28,253 nucleotides of DNA from JBOHWJ01 sp050736615 (lineage in GTDB: Bacteria; Desulfobacterota; Binatia; Binatales; Binataceae), in the NCBI GenBank assembly GCA_050736615.1, contig JBOHWL010000057.1:1-28253 (forward strand). Direction: 5' to 3'. Positions within the stretch are counted from its first letter, which is position 1. Every line of letters begins with the position of its first letter. The notes beneath the pieces are model-generated. The model made no database searches and was not told where the DNA came from. It worked only from the letters and a program-made list of their open reading frames with translations. The position numbers and the translations under genes were made by a program. Shown in pieces: positions 1 to 6,211 of this stretch.

Positions 1-571
1 AAACAGACCGCCTTGACCGCCTTCAACCGACCACTCGATTTCTTGAACGCTTTTCAGGAATAAAAGCCCGCGGGTGTCGAAGCGTTCGAGCCGGTGCCGC
101 ATTTGTTCAAACGAAGTCTCCCGATGATGAAAGGGGAATACGAAAAGCGTTGTCCAAGGATCTGGTACGGAGCGAGGGTCAACTGCATAGGGGCGAACGT
201 AATACTCAATTCGAAAATGCTCATCACTCGAGTGAACCTCCGGCTGCTCAGTGTGCGCGTATACCGATTTGAACCCCAATCCCGAACTTCCCAATTTGAG
301 TCAAATCAGCGGTCTTTGTTCCGCGTCCGATATCGCAAATGCCGCGCACGTTTTCAGGGCTAAAACTGGCGCCATCATTCAGAAACTCGAGACGGTCCCT
401 AAAGAGGTTGAATCGGATCTTTCTTGCTCCCGCATCTTCGGCGTTCTGCAGAAGTTCAAAAACGAAATGAGTTGAGTCGGCGTATAACTTGCCAAAGTAT
501 TCCAGGTGGTGAGTAAATTCGCCGTATCCCCGAATGTTTTCCTCTCTAATCTTGTCGTAATTAGTTGCCAT
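1..571 (-). CDS. Sacsin/HSP90-like (GHKL) ATPase, N-terminal part, frameshifted and cut by the window edge
   Basis: This is the start of a GHKL-fold ATP-binding protein of the sacsin type. In order it shows an N-box (ELLQNAEDAGA, residues 39-49), a G1-like motif (LEFLNDGASF, 61-70) and the G2 glycine box (GKFGIG, 94-99). After residue 99 the frame is broken by one extra G: CCCC at 274-277 on the plus strand. Dropping one base restores the family-like continuation GFKSVYAHTE, and that frame then stays open for 91 codons to the window edge. The ATG at 571 gives MATNYDKIREEN and overlaps the helicase stop by 11 nt, so translational coupling is likely. Sacsin-type ATPases are often found beside SNF2 helicases in defence-associated loci. 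The break could be a real mutation, a programmed shift or an assembly error. The C-terminal domains are not visible. Confidence 0.75.
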
Positions 572-3500
572 GGTTGACTTCCAGCACGCCGGCGGCGATT
601 CGCTTACTGGCGATGTCGGCGTTGCGGGCCGCTTCAATTTCGCGCCGCTTCTCCTCGTGGTCGCTTTCGATCCGAGCGCGTTCCGCAGTCTTCATCCGAA
701 TGATTCGCTCGTCTGTCGCTTGCTGAAGTTCGGCATCTACTACCGCAAGGCGGTGCTGATGGTATGCATCGAGACTAGCGAGTTTTCTGGCAATCGCTGC
801 TTCGTTCCTCTGCCTTAGATCCTCAATTTCTGCAAGCCGGCTGCCACGTGAGGCTTCGTCCACGGCTGCGAGTCCCTCATGTATGGCGACGATCGGATCG
901 GGTGGTGATGATGAATCAGCGGTTCGGCTCAAGAGCTTTATGAGGTTGGCAGACACGTCGGACGCTAAAGTTCCGCGCTCCAAATCCCAGGCGAAGCCAC
1001 GCAATCTTGTATCTCGCTGGGCACCGATAGCTTCCCAGAGCTCGCATACGAAGAGGAAACGACCGGAAGGTACCGACTCTTCGCGAACTTTTAGCCGCGA
1101 CACAAAAGGTCCACCCGTCATATGGTCAAGGGCTGCTAGCTTGGCGAGTACATGAAGGGGAGTGACGAAGGGAAGATCGCGCCGCTCTAATGCCGTCCTT
1201 TGATCGAATGTCATGGACAAGTAAGGTTCGTTGCCTTCCAGCCACCTAAGAAAGGCAAGCGTAGAGCGATCGCCTGCACGAGTGCCATCAGAAAGGGAAC
1301 GAACTCTCTGAATCACCTCGGCACGACCTTCTTTGTTCAAACGTAGATTTACAAGTCCGGGCGTACCCTCGTCGCGGGTGAGCCTGCCTTGCAGCTCAGG
1401 TCGCGAGACAAACTTTTCCACGAGCTGAAAGAGCTCGTCGGGCGCGACAAAACGTCCCTGACTCTCGATGTCTCCGATTTCCCATGTTCCCGGGTCCAAT
1501 CCAAACAGGCTCGCGCCTTCATCTTCGAGGCGGCGCTGTTCTTCGACCTGCCTTATGGCGTTGTCCGCTAGCTGGCGTGCCTTCTCCTCCGCCTGCTCGG
1601 GCGTCAGACCCGGATTGAGCGCCATCTTCGTAAGGTCCTGAACAACATCCCCGAGTACTTCTTCTAGATCGCCAATCGTGTTCTTGAATATTCCCAGCCG
1701 TTCGAAGCACCGAAAGAAGACCCGCTCCTCTATCGTCCCAGGCGTTATGAAATTGAAGATGTGGACCTTCTCGCTTTGTTGACCAAACCGGTCGATGCGC
1801 CCGATTCGTTGCTCGATACGCATCGGGTTCCAAGGAATGTCGTAATTTACAAGCCGATCACAAAACTCATAGTCGAGTCCTTCGCATCCCACTTCGGAGG
1901 AGAGCAATACGTCAAGGGCATCCTTATGCTCTCGAGCGAGACGAAAGCGCCCACGGAGTTGCTCCCTTGTCAGCACTTGTTCCCCTCCGGAACGTAGCGG
2001 CAACTCGTCCGGCACCTGGCCCGTCACCAAGCCCACGCGAATTCCACGTTTCTGAAGCTCCGCCCTCAAATAGTTCAAGGTGTGTAAGAAATACGAGAAG
2101 ACTAGAACCTTTCCTGGGCCTGGGGTCTCGATGGCAGTTCGTACAATCGAGACAAGTTGGTCGAGCTTTGGGTCCTCAGGCGGTAGGCCCGCGGCCAAGT
2201 GGCGCAATTGATGTGCCTTGTCTACGAGGTCCGAGGTCAGGGCGGTCTCGTCGTAGGATGTTTCCACGTCATCGCTTAGAGCTGACCCTGCGAACCTGCC
2301 CGTTCGCAGGAAGACGTCGAGCAGAGGAATCAAGGCGGGAAGACAACTTGCAGCTTGACGCTCCAGCGTAGTCGCCACTAGAGCCACAGTTCGAGGGTCC
2401 AGACGCATACTCAGGACAGCTCGCCGGAAAGCTATGAGTTCTGCACAGAAGCTTGCCTGCTCAGGTGTATGCGATACCGCAATTGTAGCTGGCTCACGAA
2501 TTGTAAACCTGCCGATGTCGCGTCGCCGCGTGCGGTTAACGACGTGAGACAATGTGTGAAGGTCTTCCAAATCTCTTAAGCAGCGGATCCGTTCGTCGTC
2601 ATTCAAGGTTCTGCTTTCAGAAAGCCTATCGCGCCAAGCTTCGAAGCGAGGCTCTCCGGTGAGAACCCGACGCCCCCAAGAGGTGTCCGCCGCTTGGTCC
2701 AAGGATTCGGCAGCGACCGATGCCCAGGTGTCTTTGGGAGTACTTGCTCGCACATGCCGCATCGCCTGGAGTAGATGCGGGTTGGGCTCGAGCATTTCCT
2801 CGAAGACCTCTTTTGTAGGGAAAAGCTCGGGACGCAAAAGAGACAGAAGAGCATAAAGATTGTGAGACCCAGTATGTAGCGGAGTCGCGGAGAGGAAGAC
2901 TACCGCTTCGCTAACGTCGCAAATGAACTGCCCAAGCTCGAAGCTGTTCGTGTCCGGATTGCGAAGATGATGGGCCTCGTCCACGATCAGGAGATCGAAC
3001 CGTGGCGAGGGCTGGAGCGTCGCGAGCCCGGGTTCGACATGACCATTCTGCGTGCCCCACAAATACTCCCCGAGTCGGAGCAACTCGATATTTACAATCG
3101 AACGCGAGTAATTCTGCGGCCACACGCCATCCAAGTCTGTTTCCTTCAGACAGTAGCGCAATTGGTCCGCGCCGAGGATCTGAAAATTCTCATCGAACCG
3201 GCGCATCTCGGCGCGCCATTTCTGCGTCAGATCCTTGGGACACACGATCAAAACTCGTTCGATACGTTGGCGTGCCTCTAGTTCTTTGAGAATCAAACCA
3301 GCTTCGATAGTCTTGCCGACCCCAACTTCATCGGCGACCAATAGGCGAGGACGGTCTGCTCGCAGCAGGCGTAGCAATGGTTTGAACTGAAATGGAACGT
3401 GCTGGATACGAGCGGCGTATAGCGCATAGATGTTGTCGAGGTTGGGCGGGATAATTCGCGAGGCCGTCAGTCTTGCGCGAAACGTACCGCTGTCGAGAAA

Positions 3501-4115
3501 CTCCCTCCTAACAAGCGCGTCCTCTAGAGAGCGCTCCTTCTCACTTGCCGCAAGCTGTTCCTCGTCGTATTCGCGGACGAAGTCCGCGGAATGAAAGACT
3601 TTGTAGTAGAACCCTCCACTCGCGCGCGAGTGAGCTTCGATGACTGCGCCTTGCAGCGATAAGGACGCCTTCAAGTGCACGCGTTGCCCAATTTGAAAGT
3701 TGGGGGCCTTTGTGGTTGTGCTATTCTGGTCTGTCTCGCGTGCGGACCGAGCAGCCGTTAGCGGGTCACGTGCGATGAGATTGAGATATGCACGGGCCGC
3801 CTGATCAGGCTCGGTTCGACCTTGTTCCCAATCCCGAAGCGTTCCGATGGGTATGCCGTACCGATCTGCAAACTCTTCCTGCGTCAATCCCAAGGCACGG
3901 CGAAGCGTCTTGACGCGTGGTACTGGTCGGAGACGTTTGAGCTGTTCCGGCGTGATCGGCGGATTCTCGATGTCAGCCGCAGTAGCCGCTTCGATCTCGG
4001 CTTCCATCTTCGGGGGAATACCCGTCACGGGGAGCGGCTCCTCTCGGCCATCGGGGCTAACGCGTACCACAGTGCCGTCAGCGCGGATTCTGGCTATGGT
4101 AGAGTTCTTCTTCAT
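561..4115 (-). CDS. XRE antitoxin-like domain fused to a SNF2/RapA-type helicase
   Basis: This 1184-residue protein has three parts. Residues 1-120 look like a stand-alone XRE antitoxin, with an acidic N-terminus, the helix-turn-helix LRRALGLTQEEFADRYGIPI (71-90) and the typical tail GTLRDWEQGRTEPDQAARAY. After a polar linker (about 121-138) comes a SNF2/RapA-type helicase: Walker A DEVGVGKT (262-269), DEAH (379-382), SATP (409-412), and in the second lobe a GLDYEF segment and EQRIGRIDRFGQ. The C-terminal ~110 residues are charged and predicted coiled coil. I chose the ATG at 4115 because it gives the usual antitoxin start MKKNSTIARIR; an in-frame start at 4175 is possible. No start codon lies in the linker, so the two parts must be made as one chain. 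It overlaps the toxin gene by 38 nt and the ATPase gene by 11 nt. DNA translocation or remodelling is the expected activity of the helicase part; the biological role is inferred. Confidence 0.85.
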   Translation of the reverse strand: MKKNSTIARIRADGTVVRVSPDGREEPLPVTGIPPKMEAEIEAATAADIENPPITPEQLKRLRPVPRVKTLRRALGLTQEEFADRYGIPIGTLRDWEQGRTEPDQAARAYLNLIARDPLTAARSARETDQNSTTTKAPNFQIGQRVHLKASLSLQGAVIEAHSRASGGFYYKVFHSADFVREYDEEQLAASEKERSLEDALVRREFLDSGTFRARLTASRIIPPNLDNIYALYAARIQHVPFQFKPLLRLLRADRPRLLVADEVGVGKTIEAGLILKELEARQRIERVLIVCPKDLTQKWRAEMRRFDENFQILGADQLRYCLKETDLDGVWPQNYSRSIVNIELLRLGEYLWGTQNGHVEPGLATLQPSPRFDLLIVDEAHHLRNPDTNSFELGQFICDVSEAVVFLSATPLHTGSHNLYALLSLLRPELFPTKEVFEEMLEPNPHLLQAMRHVRASTPKDTWASVAAESLDQAADTSWGRRVLTGEPRFEAWRDRLSESRTLNDDERIRCLRDLEDLHTLSHVVNRTRRRDIGRFTIREPATIAVSHTPEQASFCAELIAFRRAVLSMRLDPRTVALVATTLERQAASCLPALIPLLDVFLRTGRFAGSALSDDVETSYDETALTSDLVDKAHQLRHLAAGLPPEDPKLDQLVSIVRTAIETPGPGKVLVFSYFLHTLNYLRAELQKRGIRVGLVTGQVPDELPLRSGGEQVLTREQLRGRFRLAREHKDALDVLLSSEVGCEGLDYEFCDRLVNYDIPWNPMRIEQRIGRIDRFGQQSEKVHIFNFITPGTIEERVFFRCFERLGIFKNTIGDLEEVLGDVVQDLTKMALNPGLTPEQAEEKARQLADNAIRQVEEQRRLEDEGASLFGLDPGTWEIGDIESQGRFVAPDELFQLVEKFVSRPELQGRLTRDEGTPGLVNLRLNKEGRAEVIQRVRSLSDGTRAGDRSTLAFLRWLEGNEPYLSMTFDQRTALERRDLPFVTPLHVLAKLAALDHMTGGPFVSRLKVREESVPSGRFLFVCELWEAIGAQRDTRLRGFAWDLERGTLASDVSANLIKLLSRTADSSSPPDPIVAIHEGLAAVDEASRGSRLAEIEDLRQRNEAAIARKLASLDAYHQHRLAVVDAELQQATDERIIRMKTAERARIESDHEEKRREIEAARNADIASKRIAAGVLEVNHGN

Positions 4116-4362
4116 ACTTCGTTGATCTACGGGCGGAAATGATTCGGATGCGATCCGCCCTCTCCGTGAAAACAATTGTCAATAGCTGCCCATCGGCCAT
4201 ACCGATGTGGATGAGGCGGTCTTCACCAAGGTCCATTCGGTCGTCGGGATACTCGATCGCGAAGGTGTCGCGGAATGCGGAAATCGCCTGAGGAAAGCTG
4301 ATTCCGTGCTTCAGCAGATTTTTTACCGCCTTGTCGTCGTCCCATTGGAATTCTGGGTACAC
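4078..4362 (-). CDS. brnT: BrnT-family toxin (DUF497)
   Basis: This small protein (94 residues from the GTG at 4362) has the BrnT signature: an N-terminal FQWDDDKAVKNLLKHGISF, a central acidic/aromatic stretch, and the C-terminal block LLTIVFTERADRIRIISAR followed by a charged helix. BrnT proteins are RelE-fold ribonuclease toxins that are neutralised by an antitoxin encoded just downstream. Here the next gene starts inside the toxin gene and encodes an XRE antitoxin-like domain fused to a helicase, rather than a free antitoxin. The frame is also open upstream to an ATG at 4449, but residues before the FQWDDDK block do not resemble the family, and the predicted promoter lies inside that extension. 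The transcript would be almost leaderless. The toxin appears full length. Confidence 0.8.
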   Translation of the reverse strand: MYPEFQWDDDKAVKNLLKHGISFPQAISAFRDTFAIEYPDDRMDLGEDRLIHIGMADGQLLTIVFTERADRIRIISARRSTKYEEELYHSQNPR

Positions 4363-4367
4363 CTTGC

Positions 4368-4397
4368 ATACTACGGAAATTCCGTAGCTGCGGTCAA
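4368..4397 (-). promoter_or_regulatory. Predicted sigma-70 promoter of the toxin operon
   Basis: Read on the minus strand, TTGACC (4397-4392) and TAGTAT (4373-4368) form -35 and -10 boxes separated by 18 nt. Transcription would begin a few bases before the GTG at 4362, giving a leaderless or nearly leaderless toxin message. The match to consensus is good in the -35 and fair in the -10. Confidence 0.55.
4371..4387. promoter_or_regulatory. Perfect 17-bp palindromic operator in the toxin promoter
   Basis: CTACGGAAATTCCGTAG has two perfect 8-bp arms around a single central A. It fills the space between the -35 and -10 boxes and overlaps the -10, where a bound repressor would block RNA polymerase. 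TACGGA-type half-sites are known from operators of XRE antitoxins such as HigA. The natural ligand is the XRE domain at the front of the downstream helicase, which would make the operon autoregulated. Confidence 0.6.
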
Positions 4398-4434
4398 GCG
4401 ACGGTTGGAATCGCAAATGGTCTACGGGTACTCG

Positions 4435-4457
4435 AACCCCCCGGTACACCGGGGGTT
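4435..4457. repeat. Strong GC-rich inverted repeat upstream of the toxin promoter
   Basis: Two arms of AA plus five or six C, then CGG, pair with CCG plus five G and TT around a four-base TACA loop. One unpaired C breaks perfect symmetry. No T-run follows on either strand, so an intrinsic terminator is not well supported. It sits between the minus-strand toxin promoter and the small plus-strand gene at 4482. Confidence 0.45.
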
Positions 4458-4481
4458 GCGGCCTGTGCTATCTCATCAAGA

Positions 4482-4691
4482 GTGAAGCTAACCTACTTCT
4501 CGTCGTCGGACCCGACACGTCAGCCATTCAACGGCGAACGAAACGACGGTTTCGAGGCTATCCCTAGCCTGCCCGCAAAGGTCAAGGCGAGGGGTAATGA
4601 GGTCGAACTCGTGGATACAGCGAATTTGACGGAAAAGGAGAGCATCCATTGGTACTCACGCTTGATTGTGCCCGTCGTCTACGGACATTAA
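4482..4691 (+). CDS. Small hypothetical protein, probably 3'-truncated
   Basis: A GTG-started frame encodes 69 residues beginning MKLTYFSSSDPTRQPFNGER and ending HWYSRLIVPVVYGH. The composition, the ordered beta-alpha-like pattern and the NGERNDGFEAIP and ELVDTANLTEKES segments look like a genuine small protein, not a chance frame. The chain stops abruptly where I would expect a C-terminal continuation. It is divergent from the toxin operon and followed by non-coding sequence. I do not recognise a function. The lack of a good Shine-Dalgarno sequence lowers confidence that it is expressed. Confidence 0.4.
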   Translation: MKLTYFSSSDPTRQPFNGERNDGFEAIPSLPAKVKARGNEVELVDTANLTEKESIHWYSRLIVPVVYGH

Positions 4692-5085
4692 CGCCGTGCC
4701 TAGCACGCCATTGCTCACGTGAAGACCGAATCAGAAATCCTTTTTCCGCATCCTGCTAGGCGCGGCGCCAGCGAAGCGGAAACGCGGAGGAGGGGCGTGG
4801 CGTTCACGTGCGTCAGCCAGAGCGCGACGATAGCGCCACGCCGATAGCCGGTAAGCATTTCCTCCCCCCTGACAACTATGCGATTTGGATTAGCGGCCTA
4901 ACCTCGCAAGCCTCGAACACATTTCGACGCGCGTATTGCGAATTCTATGGCGCCGGCCGCATGCTTCGCGCCGCTCCGGCCAAATTGCCGATCGCATTGA
5001 AACTGGGCGCGAGCACCGCAAAGCTAGCAACCGGACGCCATGAACCGCGAGTGAGCGTCGCGCCCCGGTTTTTGGATGATTCGTT
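4692..5085. other. Gene-poor stretch with no supported gene
   Basis: I see no convincing gene here. A plus-strand frame (4808-5158) runs into the end of the oxidoreductase gene and has no family features; its FRRAYCEFYGAGRMLRAAP segment is faintly protein-like and could be a relic. A short hairpin CGTGC-CTA-GCACG lies just after 4692, and 9-bp arms GGCGTGGCG/CGCCACGCC lie at 4794-4802 and 4834-4842. The stretch looks like a decayed junction between the accessory operon and the resident genes. Confidence 0.4.
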
Positions 5086-6099
5086 TTACGACTGGCTGCT
5101 CAAGTTTCGCTGCGCGGCTGAAAAGGGCTCCCGCTGGTCGTCGTTCAGCAGTGGTTGAGCACGTTTGAGCGCCGCTTGCGCCTCGCGCAGCAAATCCGCA
5201 AAGACTTCAGATGCGGGCTTGAGCTCATTGATCAAGCCCGCGCCCTGCCCGGCCGGCATGAAGCCGCGTTGCGGATCGAAGTCACCGCGCAGGCCGGTAT
5301 AATTCATCACGCCGTTGCGCGTGGAGATGTTCGCTTGCTCCGGGAAGGGCTTGATTTTCGCCGGTTCCCGCTCCCACTCCATCGCATAGTCGGTGCGAAT
5401 CACGCGGCAGGTTTTGCCAGTATACGCGCGCGTGCGCAGGGTCGAATCTTCGCGCGCCTTCAGGATCATCTCGCGATAGACCGGCGCGGCTTGAGCCTCA
5501 TGCGTCGCGATAAAACGCGTGCCGATGACCACGCCTTGCGCGCCCAGGGTCAGGGCCGCCGCGATTTGCCGTCCATCGGCGATACCGCCCGCGGCCAGCA
5601 CTGGCAGACGCACCGCGTCGAGCATCTGCGGGACCAGCGCCAGCGTGCCAATCTCGCCGGTATGGCCGCCGGCCTCGGTGCCTTGCGCGACCACCACGTC
5701 CGCCCCCGCCTCTTGCGATTTAATCCCGTGCCGAACCCTGCCGCACATCACCATGACCTTCATGCCGTGGTCATGCATGGTCTTGATAAATTCGGCGGGC
5801 ACGGCGAGGCCGGCCACGAAAATCTTGATGTTCTCCTCGAGCAGCACGGGTATGTGCGGCCGGATCATCTCGGGGATAGGTGCGAGCATATCGACCGCGA
5901 ACGGTTTGCTAGTCAGCTCCTTGGTGCGGCGGATTTCCACGCGCAATTGATCCGGCGTGAGCGACGCCGCGCCGAGGATGCCAAGGCCGCCCGCATTCGA
6001 GACCGCCGCGACCAGCTTATGCATCGCGACGCCGCCCATGCCGGCCAGGAAGATGGGGTATTTGATCCCAAAATAGTCACATATTGGAGTGTGCAGCAC
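5086..6099 (-). CDS. NAD(P)H-dependent flavin oxidoreductase, nitronate monooxygenase/2-nitropropane dioxygenase family
   Basis: This TIM-barrel FMN enzyme family oxidises alkyl nitronates or acts as an NAD(P)H:quinone/enoyl reductase. The N-terminal YPIFLAGMGGVA and VSNAGGLGILGA segments, the central QGTEAGGHTG loop and the late AAGGIADGRQIAAALTLGA phosphate-binding region followed by GVVIGTRF are diagnostic. The GTG at 6099 is preferred because AAGGA lies about 10 nt upstream and the protein then begins MLHTPICDYFGIKYPIF as in relatives (337 aa). An ATG at 6153 would add 18 unrelated residues and lies inside a palindrome. It follows the GMC gene on the same strand after a 112-nt gap. The substrate cannot be read from sequence. 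Confidence 0.85.
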   Translation of the reverse strand: MLHTPICDYFGIKYPIFLAGMGGVAMHKLVAAVSNAGGLGILGAASLTPDQLRVEIRRTKELTSKPFAVDMLAPIPEMIRPHIPVLLEENIKIFVAGLAVPAEFIKTMHDHGMKVMVMCGRVRHGIKSQEAGADVVVAQGTEAGGHTGEIGTLALVPQMLDAVRLPVLAAGGIADGRQIAAALTLGAQGVVIGTRFIATHEAQAAPVYREMILKAREDSTLRTRAYTGKTCRVIRTDYAMEWEREPAKIKPFPEQANISTRNGVMNYTGLRGDFDPQRGFMPAGQGAGLINELKPASEVFADLLREAQAALKRAQPLLNDDQREPFSAAQRNLSSQS

Positions 6100-6145
6100 T
6101 GCGAATTGTCCTTCGTCGGTTTGTTTTGACGCGCTATACGGTCGA

Positions 6146-6161
6146 TGTTTCATGTGAAACG
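6146..6161. promoter_or_regulatory. parS-like palindrome
   Basis: TGTTTCATGTGAAACG contains the perfect palindrome GTTTCA-TG-TGAAAC. It differs from the widely conserved ParB-binding site TGTTTCACGTGAAACA at two of 16 positions: one central base and the last base. It lies between the GMC gene and the flavin oxidoreductase start. It could be a chromosome-partitioning site, or a local operator for an unrelated dimeric repressor. Confidence 0.4.
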
Positions 6162-6211
6162 TACACCAATAACGTGCCGTGGCATAGAATTGATTAGCGA
6201 CTGCGAGTGAA

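Noticed and set aside
4413..4440. tRNA-like 3' end (GGTTCGAGTACC followed by CCGTAGACCA, minus strand)
   Set aside because: The TTCGA loop is present, but the T-stem does not pair with a 7-base loop and no D or anticodon arm precedes it, so it is not a tRNA or a safe attachment site.
4808..5158. Plus-strand 116-codon frame at the island junction
   Set aside because: It runs 73 nt into the oxidoreductase gene, has no Shine-Dalgarno or recognisable domain, and is at best a relic.
5155..6129. Long plus-strand reading frame opposite the flavin oxidoreductase
   Set aside because: It mirrors a well-supported gene on the other strand, is rich in Arg, His and Asp as antisense frames of GC-rich genes are, and has no family features.
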